Origin: Bacteroidales bacterium
GTDB lineage: Bacteria; Bacteroidota; Bacteroidia; Bacteroidales; Paludibacteraceae
Reading direction: 5' to 3'
Assembly (NCBI GenBank): GCA_015061165.1
Contig: SUXC01000010.1
Coordinates: forward strand, 1 to 64,000
Length of the DNA stretch: 64,000 bases
Shown one piece after another: positions 1 to 7,706 of this stretch. The notes beneath the pieces were generated by a model. It worked only from the letters and a program-made list of their open reading frames with translations, was not told where the DNA came from and did no database searches. Within the stretch, counting starts at the first letter, position 1, and the number at the start of each line of letters is the position of its first letter. The position numbers and the translations under genes are program-made.

Positions 1-674
1 ACGTCCCACACATGGTCATCAAAGTCCATACGGTTATTGACCACATAGCAGGCGAAGCGGGACATGAGTCCGTTCTCGCGGTTGCGCAGCAGAGGCGACA
101 CTTGGTTGGGCGTGCCTGAAAGAAGCATAGCGATACGCGGAGAGCGAATCTCAATGAACTCATTGTTTTGGCGACGGAGTTGGCTGACGGTCTCGTGCTC
201 GAAGATACAGCGGACAATATCGCCAAACTGACCATAGGCAGCGCGGAGTGTTTGCGTGAGGGTGTCCATCTCGGTAGCAAAGACAATACCGCGTCCATTA
301 TACTCATCCATCATCTTCAGCAAAGCAGAGGCGGAGGAGTTGGCAGGGATATACACCTGTTTGCCATTCTGTCCTTCAATGGCTTGCAGGAGCAGACGTC
401 CGTAGTTCATGATACCTTTTCCCGAGGCAGCGGGGGCAACAATCATAGTCAGCAGTTCGGGGCTGTAGGTGTGATGAGGGCGACCGTGGAGCATACGCAT
501 AGCGGGTAGAGCGTAGGCGCAGTTGGTGAGTAAGGAGAGCAACAGCATGTCGCGTGTTTCTCCTTCGGGTGAAACGCTGAGTGCCTCAGCCAATAGGGTT
601 GGTAACTGTCCCTCAGCCAAGTAAGGGGTGATGAGAAGGTCTTGCTTCTCGGTAATAAAATTTGATTGCTTCAT
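1..674 (-). CDS. DUF3987-type P-loop protein (3' part missing)
   Basis: Minus-strand frame opening with ATG at 674 and still open at base 1, so 224 N-terminal residues are visible. After about 80 residues comes a Walker-A-like stretch (APAASGKG). The following text (an asparagine-serine-rich turn, a 'TEMDTLTQTL' segment, 'SGTPNQV' and 'RNRENGLMSRF') matches the DUF3987 family as I remember it. These are primase- or helicase-like ATPases common in Bacteroidetes, often paired with a VirE-N or primase domain on mobile elements. The start is supported by a TACCTTTG promoter 78 bases upstream. The C-terminal half lies outside the window. Assignment to DUF3987 rests on recognition, not on a search. 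Confidence 0.72.
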   Translation of the reverse strand, partial: MKQSNFITEKQDLLITPYLAEGQLPTLLAEALSVSPEGETRDMLLLSLLTNCAYALPAMRMLHGRPHHTYSPELLTMIVAPAASGKGIMNYGRLLLQAIEGQNGKQVYIPANSSASALLKMMDEYNGRGIVFATEMDTLTQTLRAAYGQFGDIVRCIFEHETVSQLRRQNNEFIEIRSPRIAMLLSGTPNQVSPLLRNRENGLMSRFACYVVNNRMDFDDHVWD

Positions 675-751
675 AATGAAAATAAGTTTTAGTTTGATAG
701 TTTAGATTTCTCGCCGTAGGCGTAGGAGGTTTTTAATTGCATTTGCGACTG

Positions 752-784
752 CAAAGGTACTACACAAATTGCTTTTCCACCAAA
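752..784 (-). promoter_or_regulatory. Promoter of the DUF3987 gene
   Basis: TACCTTTG on the minus strand (752-759) with TTTG about 21 bases upstream (781-784). This is the Bacteroidetes primary-sigma pattern seen throughout the window. Confidence 0.7.
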
Positions 785-945
785 TGTTGCATGCATTATA
801 GGATAAAAATCTATGCAAGTGTCAATTGCCCAGCGGATTACTCGTTGTAATTCTGCCTTAAAAATCGGATATAAACGCTTAGAAATCGGAAGTGCTTTTT
901 TGGGGATTCCCTGCCTTTAATCTTTCGCCTCGCGCTCCCGCCATT

Positions 946-1012
946 GGTTTAGTGCTCGGCACTAACCCGCCGAGTATCCTCGCCTCTACATCCTACACTT
1001 TACACTCTACCC
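946..1012 (+). repeat. Interspersed repeat with CTCGGC/GCCGAG hairpin, copy 1
   Basis: GTTTAGTGCTCGGC followed after a short loop by GCCGAGTA forms a hairpin. About 35 bases later comes CTTTACACTCT. The same arrangement occurs in inverted orientation at about 29195-29300 in another intergenic region. It has no coding content. Confidence 0.55.
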
Positions 1013-1013
1013 A

Positions 1014-1040
1014 TAAAAATCGCCACAAAAGCGATTTTTA
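1014..1040. terminator. Bidirectional hairpin terminator
   Basis: AAAAATCGC (1015-1023) and GCGATTTTT (1031-1039) form a stem with a seven-base loop. The T run on both strands suits termination in either direction. It lies just upstream of the RNA-gene promoter at 1065. Confidence 0.5.
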
Positions 1041-1041
1041 T

Positions 1042-1072
1042 TTGCTCAATCCAAAAAAATGTTGTACCTTTG
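1042..1072 (+). promoter_or_regulatory. Promoter of the candidate RNA gene
   Basis: TTG at 1042-1044, 20 bases, then TACCTTTG at 1065-1072 is a near-perfect Bacteroidetes promoter. No good reading frame follows for 430 bases. Confidence 0.75.
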
Positions 1073-1078
1073 CACCCG

Positions 1079-1466
1079 AAAGCTCAACGCCGGGGAGTAG
1101 AGGGTGGGAAGTGTCTCCTCTCGGAAAGCCAATTTAAGTGCCAAATCCCCCAGTCTTGGCTTTCAGGACATACATAAAAGGCGTTTATTGACGCTCTGTT
1201 CTGACGGATTGAAACTTCGCAACTTTCAAAGGAAATCGGAGCTTAGCAACGGTAGATGTCCTACAGGATATAGAATGTCCCTTTTGTGCCTATTTGGTAC
1301 ACCTTTTGCGTATGGTATTGCACTTACGCGCGTGTGCCTTATAAAACATAGTGCAAAAGTACTTTTATATTCGGCGTGGGCTTCAGCGTTGTCTGTTCTA
1401 TTTCCTAAGGCAATGCGAAGGCCTCAATCCGTGGAACGACAACAGTCGGATCCACGCTTTTTTTAT
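1079..1466 (+). ncRNA. Candidate structured noncoding RNA, class unknown
   Basis: About 388 bases between a strong promoter (1042-1072) and a rho-independent terminator (1430-1466), with no persuasive coding frame. Several local pairings are visible. GAAAGCCAA near 1128 pairs with TTGGCTTTC near 1158, TTGAAA pairs with TTTCAA near 1210-1228, and a GC-rich hairpin lies near 1321-1338. I checked it by eye against tmRNA (no tRNA-like ends, no tag), RNase P RNA (no GAAAGTC/ACAGAA core) and SRP RNA (too long) and found no match. It could also be a long leader of the sigma-factor gene starting at 1502, but the terminator lies in between. Confidence 0.5.
1430..1466 (+). terminator. Rho-independent terminator of the RNA gene
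   Basis: CGTGGA (1430-1435) pairs with TCCACG (1451-1456), with an inner CGAC/GTCG extension and an AACA loop, followed by a run of seven or more T. It ends the 1079 transcript 36 bases before the sigma-factor start. Confidence 0.75.
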
Positions 1467-1501
1467 ATATCTATATTAGAAAAATCATACCCAATGCAAA
1501 A

Positions 1502-2104
1502 ATGCGTTTAGAAGATTTAAAATACATCAATTCGCTTTCAGACCAAGAAGTGGTACAAGCGATCTTGAATAAAGATGCTTACGTCACTCGTTTGTACCTA
1601 TACGAAAAATGCTATCCTCTTTTCAAATCTTGTTTCAACAAATTTTATACGGATTGCGATAGTATCATTGAATTAGTCAATGATACTTATCTCTACATCA
1701 TGATGCCAAGCGAAGAAACTGGTAAGATTCCTTTAGCAAACTTTGGTTTTCGCTGCTCATTAGCGATGTGGTTAAAAATTATTGTAGTGAATAGATGTAC
1801 TCAATTGTACAAACGCAAAATGAATGTTGTAGATTTGGATAATTTATCAGATAGTGATAGATGTAATATAGATAATGACTCTTTTATCAACAGAGACACA
1901 TTGGATAATAGAGATGTGGACAAATTATTAAAATCAATGCCAAATCAGCGTTACCGTGATATTATCCGTTACCGTTATGTGGATGGCAGAAGCAACGAAG
2001 AGACTGCTGAATTATTAGGGATGACAATGGACAACTATTATAATAAACATAGATTAGCCAAATTACAATGGCATAATGTATTGCGAAAGGAGGGATTAGT
2101 ATGA
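1502..2104 (+). CDS. ECF-type RNA polymerase sigma factor
   Basis: 200 aa. The N-terminal half fits sigma region 2 (helical, with 'FRCSLAMWLKIIVVNRCTQLYKRK' features split across residues 75-100). The C-terminal part (about 145-195) carries a sigma-4 helix-turn-helix, with 'YRYVDGRSNEETAELLGM' ahead of the recognition helix 'DNYYNKHRLAKLQW'. It is the first gene of the AT-rich island and overlaps the next gene by four bases (ATGA). No TAnnTTTG promoter is visible directly upstream, so the island may be read from a promoter this factor itself recognises. That is inference. It could control only its own operon. Confidence 0.85.
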   Translation: MRLEDLKYINSLSDQEVVQAILNKDAYVTRLYLYEKCYPLFKSCFNKFYTDCDSIIELVNDTYLYIMMPSEETGKIPLANFGFRCSLAMWLKIIVVNRCTQLYKRKMNVVDLDNLSDSDRCNIDNDSFINRDTLDNRDVDKLLKSMPNQRYRDIIRYRYVDGRSNEETAELLGMTMDNYYNKHRLAKLQWHNVLRKEGLV

Positions 2105-2565
2105 ATAAGTTTAATATTACTCCTGAATTTGCAGAGGAGTTGGGCGCATATTTGGAAGGTAATTTATCGAAGGAAGATACGAGGTTATTAGAACAATTTT
2201 TACAAGCAAACGATGATATTTCAGCGTTTATAGATACTTTATCAATTTTTGATGATTGTAAACTTAATAATCAATTGGAAGATATTCTAAACATAGAATT
2301 AGATTTTGTTTTGCCAGAAAAATCTATGAATATTGAATGTTTTATACCGAATGATCCTTTTTTATTAGAATACAATCCTACTTTTATGGATATTGAGGTA
2401 ACAAATAATACATTAGATTCTGAAATAGACAACAATATTCATTGTGATGATCATATATTAGATGCTACAAATATTAATGAATCTCTTGATGATTCTAATA
2501 ATGTTCTTACTATTAATGAAGATGAATGTAGAATAGTTAATGATGATACGATTTTTTTTACATAA
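2101..2565 (+). CDS. Acidic protein, possible anti-sigma factor
   Basis: 154 aa, start codon overlapping the sigma-factor stop. The first 45 residues ('AEELGAYLEGNLSKEDTR' then 'LLEQFLQANDD') resemble the helical start of zinc-less anti-sigma domains, where a short helix bundle holds the sigma factor. The remainder is low-complexity and very rich in Asn and Asp, with no membrane segment, unlike classical FecR-type anti-sigmas. Translational coupling to the sigma gene is the main reason for the call. Alternatives are an adaptor or a substrate of the cysteine peptidase encoded next. Confidence 0.5.
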   Translation: MNKFNITPEFAEELGAYLEGNLSKEDTRLLEQFLQANDDISAFIDTLSIFDDCKLNNQLEDILNIELDFVLPEKSMNIECFIPNDPFLLEYNPTFMDIEVTNNTLDSEIDNNIHCDDHILDATNINESLDDSNNVLTINEDECRIVNDDTIFFT

Positions 2566-2593
2566 AAATATTAACAACTAAAATCCTAATATT

Positions 2594-3400
2594 ATGGCTA
2601 TTTATTCTCCTGCGACAACTATTCATGGGGATAGACCTATGAATATCCTATCGGATGATGTAAGACAATTGTACAATGACACTTGTGCAATAAAATCTCA
2701 ACAAATTATTTTGCATGATTTTGGAATTAATATTTCAGAAGATGAATTGCGAAATGAAGCAATGATGTATGGGTGGTATGATGGTGGTACTTCACCAGCT
2801 GATGTAGGGAAACTATTAGAGCTACATGGCGTTGGAGTATCTCAATATGACAATGCAAATATTTTTAATCTTGTTAATGAGTTATCTCTTGGTCACAAAG
2901 TTATCGTAGGAGTAGATTCTGGCGAATTATGGCAAGATAGTATATTAGACAAATTCATTGAGGATTCTCAAGCTGATCATGCTTTGATTGTCTCTGGAGT
3001 GGATACGAGTGATCCAAACAATATTAAAGTGATACTTACAGACCCAGGAACTGGTGATTTATTAAAAGAATATTCGATGGAACAGTTTGTTGATGCTTGG
3101 CAAGATTCCAATTGCTATATGGTAGCAACGAATAGTGCAGTACCAAACATATTTAATCCTTTTAATAATACGCCTGGCTTCCAAATGCCGATTGATAATA
3201 TTCCTATGATTGGTCAAATGCCTTATGATGTATTTTATAATGATTTGGCATTTTTGAATTATCAAAATGAAATACCAGAATGTGTATTTAATGATTTTTC
3301 TAATTTTGTTAGTGGCGAAATATCAATGTTTTCGCAAAATTCTTTAGATTTCTTTAACGATTTTAATAATTGGGATAATCTATCTCTTTCTATTTGCTAA
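2594..3400 (+). CDS. C39-like papain-fold cysteine peptidase
   Basis: 268 aa. The first 175 residues look like a peptidase C39-like domain. The likely nucleophile is Cys31 in 'NDTCAIKSQQ', the histidine is His129 in 'ADHALIVSGVD', and the third residue is Asp150 in 'VILTDPGTGD'. The C-terminal 90 residues are Asn/Phe-rich without a recognisable fold. There is no signal peptide and no ABC transporter domain, unlike LanT-type C39 proteases that trim double-glycine leaders. In this operon it could trim the peptide at 9668 or process one of the small proteins. The substrate is unknown. It is followed after one base by the 723-aa gene. Confidence 0.65.
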   Translation: MAIYSPATTIHGDRPMNILSDDVRQLYNDTCAIKSQQIILHDFGINISEDELRNEAMMYGWYDGGTSPADVGKLLELHGVGVSQYDNANIFNLVNELSLGHKVIVGVDSGELWQDSILDKFIEDSQADHALIVSGVDTSDPNNIKVILTDPGTGDLLKEYSMEQFVDAWQDSNCYMVATNSAVPNIFNPFNNTPGFQMPIDNIPMIGQMPYDVFYNDLAFLNYQNEIPECVFNDFSNFVSGEISMFSQNSLDFFNDFNNWDNLSLSIC

Positions 3401-3401
3401 T

Positions 3402-5573
3402 ATGGAGCCCTTTACTATGATGTTGGGCTACGGCCTAATAAATTCTTTATCTCAACTTGTTGTCCGTCCTATTGCGGATAAGTTAAGCGCACCAAATCGT
3501 TTGCAAGAAATGCAGATGCAATTACAAACCAAGCATAAACTTGATTTAGAGGCGGTGCGATTAAATAAACAAATAGAATGGAGGAATCAAATAAGCATTC
3601 AAGCCTATTGTCATGACCTTAGAGTTCAAGAAGCACAAAGTCAATTTGAGAGACAACTTCAAATGTGGCAAATTGGTAATTTCAACAATGCTGTATGGCC
3701 TTTGAAAACCCCTTTTAACAATCCTTCATTACACCCACAATATGCACAGGGAGGGATTGTGCCAATTAATATTTTTTTAGCACAAACCGACCCTCGCTCG
3801 CCATTCAGTTCTTTGATTCAGCCCGATTTAAAAAATCGTTTGAGCAATTTCATACAAACTACCTATGTTAATGATCCACTATCGCAGCATCCGTGTGTTT
3901 GTAGAATAGGAGATTGGAAGGATGGCTTTCAAGATGCTGCATTTATAAATGCTTTATGGTATGGTATGCAAGGACAACCAACAATTGTTATAAATCCAAT
4001 ACAATCTGAGTTCGGAGAGATATTAGATTTAAATGTTAGTATTTGGGGATTAGGTGAAAGAGCAAACCCCACAACTCATAATGTACTAACGGGTTCATTT
4101 GCATCTGCAATAGGTAGAATTAAAAGAGAAAAAACGCAAGAATGGATAGATCACGGACTTCCAATAGCATCTAAAGAGATGCAACACAATCAAAAATTGT
4201 TAGAACAAGAAAAACAAATGATCGCTGCGGGGAATGGTGATTTTGTTGACCAACTTTTGGTTCAATACAAATTGCCAATGGAAATACAAACCAGTGTGAT
4301 TACTAAATTTTCGAGTGAATATAACAATTTAATAGCTTGTATTACAGGATTGTTCGCTGATATATATCATTTAATTGAATATGGTTCGCAACCTTATATG
4401 CCTACAGCTATTAATCAATATAATCAAAATACTGGCTCTTCATTTCAAATACCAGAGTTGGCCATCCAGCATTATCGGAAGACCCTTACCAATATGGTAT
4501 GTACTAATTATCTACAAGATAAACTTCCATATGCATACTTGGGAGTTGCTAATTCATTGAAATACAATTCGAAAGAATCAATGCAAATCTTCCAAGAAGG
4601 CGTGGGTTTGTGGGCTAATAAAAAATTAGATTTGAGAAGTGAAGTAAATATTCCAGAAAACATTGATGATTGTTTAAGGCTTTTGCGTGATAAAGCAGAG
4701 AATCATGATAAATTCTATTTGGAACAAGCAAAAAATACTTTAATATCAATGAATATGAAAGAAGCAGCGAATGTCCTGAATCAGACAATATCCGTATTAG
4801 TTGATATCCCTAAAGAAACTGAAGTGGAATGGAATGTTATTCAAAAGGAAACATTTACCGATGTAGATTTTCTAAAATGGATAACTGTAAATAAGGAGGC
4901 TGCCATAGAAAATAATGCCGTATATGCAATCATGTCTTTTAGAGAAACTTACTTTGCGATGACATTCCTTGATAAGAACGCTAAAGTAGTAAATAACATA
5001 AATTTATCAGGAGAATGTGTTATCGCTAAAAGATACTTTTTTGCAGAAGATTGTATAGACGGCAATACCTCCATTGTAGATATTATTAATAATCAATATA
5101 TATCAAAAATGAAACTTATGGAAAAAAAAGATTTTGACTCATTTGAGCGATTAGGAAAACAATTGGATGCTTTAGTAAATAATCTTGGCAATTTAACAAG
5201 ACCATCTAAAGTGGTTAGTCAATCAAATTATTCCTCAAGAAAAGATGAGGATAATAATTTTCAGCAACAATTATCCAATTTCTTTGTTTCAGGTAAATCA
5301 ATTTCGCTAGAATCAGAGAGATGCGATATTGCAAGCTTCGACTCTATAAGGAAATGGATAGATAGTAAATTGCCTATTAAAAATGCAATTAATGCACATA
5401 TTTTTAAAACAAGTATTGAGCAAGATATTATGTTATGCATATTCTTTTCAGATGAAGATTGTAATGCTTTATTAGAAAACAACTATCCGATGAAAAGAAT
5501 AATATGCAATAAGTATGATTCTGACATAGAAGTCTTTCTTAATGGCCTAACAATAGGAACTATCAAATTATAA
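3402..5573 (+). CDS. Large unrecognised protein with N-terminal coiled coil
   Basis: 723 aa, starting one base after the peptidase stop. Residues 1-25 are mildly hydrophobic. Residues 30-90 form a Gln/Arg/Leu-rich helix typical of a coiled coil ('RLQEMQMQLQTKHKLDLEA'). A globular region follows from about 95 with 'ALWYGMQGQPTIVINPIQ' and 'GLGERANP'. The middle (about 290-470) is helical and TPR-like in spacing. The last 200 residues hold beta-rich segments. I recognise no family. Its position between the peptidase and the small hydrophobic proteins suggests a scaffold or platform of the system, which is inference only. Confidence 0.75.
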   Translation: MEPFTMMLGYGLINSLSQLVVRPIADKLSAPNRLQEMQMQLQTKHKLDLEAVRLNKQIEWRNQISIQAYCHDLRVQEAQSQFERQLQMWQIGNFNNAVWPLKTPFNNPSLHPQYAQGGIVPINIFLAQTDPRSPFSSLIQPDLKNRLSNFIQTTYVNDPLSQHPCVCRIGDWKDGFQDAAFINALWYGMQGQPTIVINPIQSEFGEILDLNVSIWGLGERANPTTHNVLTGSFASAIGRIKREKTQEWIDHGLPIASKEMQHNQKLLEQEKQMIAAGNGDFVDQLLVQYKLPMEIQTSVITKFSSEYNNLIACITGLFADIYHLIEYGSQPYMPTAINQYNQNTGSSFQIPELAIQHYRKTLTNMVCTNYLQDKLPYAYLGVANSLKYNSKESMQIFQEGVGLWANKKLDLRSEVNIPENIDDCLRLLRDKAENHDKFYLEQAKNTLISMNMKEAANVLNQTISVLVDIPKETEVEWNVIQKETFTDVDFLKWITVNKEAAIENNAVYAIMSFRETYFAMTFLDKNAKVVNNINLSGECVIAKRYFFAEDCIDGNTSIVDIINNQYISKMKLMEKKDFDSFERLGKQLDALVNNLGNLTRPSKVVSQSNYSSRKDEDNNFQQQLSNFFVSGKSISLESERCDIASFDSIRKWIDSKLPIKNAINAHIFKTSIEQDIMLCIFFSDEDCNALLENNYPMKRIICNKYDSDIEVFLNGLTIGTIKL

Positions 5574-5593
5574 ACTAAATAAAATTTTTCAAC

Positions 5594-6016
5594 ATGGGAG
5601 TTTTAAGTGAAATTGGACGTTTCGTAGAAAATGTCTTTGAATTAATTGTATGCGCTATTGGTGCGTTGATTGCAGCTGCGATATGGGCTGTTGGTTTTGT
5701 TATAGAGATGGCAACGGATATTTTGTCTTGGATTAATGGCAAATTAGAAAGTTTATTAAATCAGGGAGCAACAGAAGTGCAAGCCATACGTGGTGATGCC
5801 CTTGCTGATTTTATTAAACAAAACCAAGCTACAGGACAATATACTGAAATTTCATTATCACAATTAAATGCGATGAATAATAGTGTTATAAATGTTGCTA
5901 TGGGTGATAATAGAATTATTGACGATCAAATGATTCGCTCTGACCGTGGACTTTCTTCAGAAGCGAAAGCTCAATTTAAAGGTCAACCACAAATGAAGAT
6001 AAAGATCGCAGTATAA
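5594..6016 (+). CDS. Small hydrophobic protein with EISL tail motif, copy A
   Basis: 140 aa. The N-terminal half is strongly hydrophobic (about residues 14-45, 'LIVCAIGALIAAAIWAVG' then 'FVIEMATDILSWING'), suggesting membrane insertion or pore-like helices. The C-terminal half has a conserved tail: 'ALADFIKQNQATGQY', 'TEISLSQLNAMNNSVI', and an end in 'QMKIKIAV'. Bases 5678-6016 are repeated almost exactly at 6136-6474. The same tail motif occurs in the proteins at 6928 and 7305. The family is unknown. Possible roles are membrane effector, bacteriocin-like protein, or assembly subunit handled by the AAA+ ATPase. Confidence 0.7.
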   Translation: MGVLSEIGRFVENVFELIVCAIGALIAAAIWAVGFVIEMATDILSWINGKLESLLNQGATEVQAIRGDALADFIKQNQATGQYTEISLSQLNAMNNSVINVAMGDNRIIDDQMIRSDRGLSSEAKAQFKGQPQMKIKIAV

Positions 6017-6474
6017 TTATGAAACATATAAAGAAATATCAGAAACGCAAATATCAGTATCATCCTAAAACTAAAATAAAAATTAGCAAATCGTTGCTAT
6101 TAAGTATACGCATAATTGATGAATTAACAAAAAATGCGATATGGGCTGTAGGTTCTTTAATAGATATGGCAATAGATATTTTGTCATGGATTAATGAAAA
6201 ATTAGGAGGTTTATTGACTCTAGGAGCAACAGAAGTGCAAGTCATACGCGGTGATGCCCTTGTTGATTTTATTAAACAAAATCAAGCTACAGGACAATAT
6301 ACTGCAATTTTATTATCACAATTAAATGCAATGAATAATAGTGTTATAAATGTTGCTATGGGTGATAATAGAATTATTGACAATCAAATGATTCGCTCTG
6401 ACCGTGGACTTTCTTCAGAAGCGAAAGCTCAATTTAAAGGTCAACCACAAATGAAGATAAAGATCGCAGTATAA
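5678..6474 (+). repeat. Tandem 339-base repeat (5678-6016 and 6136-6474)
   Basis: The two blocks align without gaps at an offset of 458 bases and differ at only a modest number of positions. The last 120 bases are almost identical. The repeat covers the hydrophobic segment and tail of copies A and B. Confidence 0.9.
6019..6474 (+). CDS. Small hydrophobic protein with EISL tail motif, copy B
   Basis: 151 aa, starting two bases after copy A. The first 35 residues are new, Lys-rich sequence with no counterpart in copy A. From 'NAIWAVGSLIDMAIDILSW' onward it is a near copy of A, down to the identical 'QMKIKIAV' terminus. The first hydrophobic stretch of A is lost, so the membrane behaviour may differ. 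Where A has TEISL this copy reads TAILL, so the motif has drifted. This is consistent with tandem duplication followed by replacement of the N terminus. Confidence 0.65.
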   Translation: MKHIKKYQKRKYQYHPKTKIKISKSLLLSIRIIDELTKNAIWAVGSLIDMAIDILSWINEKLGGLLTLGATEVQVIRGDALVDFIKQNQATGQYTAILLSQLNAMNNSVINVAMGDNRIIDNQMIRSDRGLSSEAKAQFKGQPQMKIKIAV

Positions 6475-6526
6475 AAAACAAGTTGACCATAAATAAAACT
6501 AAATTAATATCAAATACTTTATAATT

Positions 6527-6925
6527 ATGGAGGAAATAATAAAAACAATTTTACCCTATATAAAAGGAATATGTTGGTCAGTAATTATTATTGGCACTAT
6601 ATACATTTTGTATAATCGCCATAAAGTTAAAATGGTTTCATTTAGAGATATTACAGATTGGGCAAACACAAACAAGGGTATTGGCATAAATATGTTTGTG
6701 TCAAGATTAAGCATAATGCCAAAAGAGGTTCGCAAACAAGTTCAGAGCGAAATAGGTTTTAAAAGAATATTAAATGGCTATAAAGATGATACATCTATCT
6801 TTGTGACAATTACCGATGAAACTAACAATATAATATCATCAAGTTACTTTTTAGGAACTAAATTAGATGAAGAGTTAGAAATAGCATTAGGAGATAAAAC
6901 TGGTATAAACATTAAATTAAGTTGA
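6527..6925 (+). CDS. Small membrane-anchored protein, unrecognised
   Basis: 132 aa. There is one transmembrane segment near the N terminus (about residues 8-28, 'YIKGICWSVIIIGTIYILY'), followed by a Lys/Arg-containing soluble part. The last 45 residues ('SIFVTITDETNNIISSSYF' to 'GINIKLS') have a beta-strand pattern that loosely parallels the tails of the neighbouring small proteins, but the EISL-LN motif itself is absent. The gene sits in the run of small proteins and shares the 'aattATG' start context. Function unknown. Confidence 0.65.
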   Translation: MEEIIKTILPYIKGICWSVIIIGTIYILYNRHKVKMVSFRDITDWANTNKGIGINMFVSRLSIMPKEVRKQVQSEIGFKRILNGYKDDTSIFVTITDETNNIISSSYFLGTKLDEELEIALGDKTGINIKLS

Positions 6926-6927
6926 TT

Positions 6928-7302
6928 ATGTTAGAATTTTTATTGGAATGCGCTGGAGATTTGATTGAAAGCGTGGGAGAATTTATTGGCGAACTGTTTG
7001 GGGAAGCAGGAGAAGTTGTCAGTACTATTAATATAGGCGATGTTATAGCAACAACAGCACTGTTAGGTGGAGCTATCACTGTTGCTAGTTTAACAGAGAG
7101 TGTAATCCGAAACGAACTGAGTAAAAGGCAAGAGTTAAAAAACAAAGGAGTTACTCATGCTATAGTTCAAGATTTTGTTCAAAGTAATGGCTATACAGAA
7201 ATTACATTAGCAGCATTAAATGCGCAAAATCAACAAGTTGGAACTGTGAAAATGAAAGCTCAGTCTTCTTATGTAAAAAAAGGTGATAAAATCCAGTTGT
7301 AA
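6928..7302 (+). CDS. Small hydrophobic protein with EITL tail motif, copy C
   Basis: 124 aa from ATG 6928, two bases after the previous stop. The N-terminal 65 residues are hydrophobic and acidic, with glycine-spaced helices ('LIESVGEFIGELFGEAGE', 'VIATTALLGGAITVASL'). The tail reads 'VQDFVQSNGYTEITLAALNA' then 'VGTVKMKAQ', ending 'KKGDKIQL'. The tail aligns with copies A and B, but the hydrophobic part is different, so the shared unit is the C-terminal tail. Possible membrane-active effector; family unknown. Confidence 0.68.
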   Translation: MLEFLLECAGDLIESVGEFIGELFGEAGEVVSTINIGDVIATTALLGGAITVASLTESVIRNELSKRQELKNKGVTHAIVQDFVQSNGYTEITLAALNAQNQQVGTVKMKAQSSYVKKGDKIQL

Positions 7303-7304
7303 TT

Positions 7305-7706
7305 ATGCGTAATAATATAGAAATAATATGTGGAGATCATCACATAGATGAAAAATATCTAACAAAAGTAGTCGCCCAAATAACTGATAACATTGAGAAC
7401 TCCAATATCTTTAATGATTTTGCCGATTATGCAGTCAGAGTATTAGTCAATGTTAATAGAAATGATTATCCTCAAGCACAAGCACTAAATAGCAAGATAA
7501 TGTGGATGATTGAAGGAGATGTCCAATTGTCGAATGATCTTTTGCGCAATTTCTTATTACGTTGCATACATCTAAATTTGGATGAGCAATTTGATAATTT
7601 ATTAATAGTTTTTTATTCAACAACAACGAGAACTATTCAAGATTTTGTTCATAGTCATGCTTGTTCGGAAATTTCATTAGCAGCACTAAACCGTATGCGT
7701 AAGTAA
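7305..7706 (+). CDS. Chimera of AAA+ N-terminal domain and EISL tail
   Basis: 133 aa. Residues 1-104 are almost identical to the first 102 residues of the AAA+ ATPase encoded at 7735. The last 24 residues switch to the small-protein tail ('IQDFVHSHACSEISLAALNR') and stop early at 'MRK'. At DNA level 7314-7620 repeats at 7741-8047 with about three mismatches in 307 bases, so the duplication is recent. The intact start and stop and the close spacing suggest it is still expressed. It could act as a decoy or adaptor carrying the ATPase's recruitment domain, or be a recombination by-product. Confidence 0.65.
   Translation: MRNNIEIICGDHHIDEKYLTKVVAQITDNIENSNIFNDFADYAVRVLVNVNRNDYPQAQALNSKIMWMIEGDVQLSNDLLRNFLLRCIHLNLDEQFDNLLIVFYSTTTRTIQDFVHSHACSEISLAALNRMRK

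Noticed and set aside
1079..1466. tmRNA, RNase P or SRP RNA identity for the candidate RNA
   Set aside because: None of the diagnostic core sequences is visible, and the length does not fit SRP RNA.
1104..1511. Plus-strand ORF of 135 codons
   Set aside because: Spans the RNA terminator and overlaps the sigma-factor start; no natural protein features.
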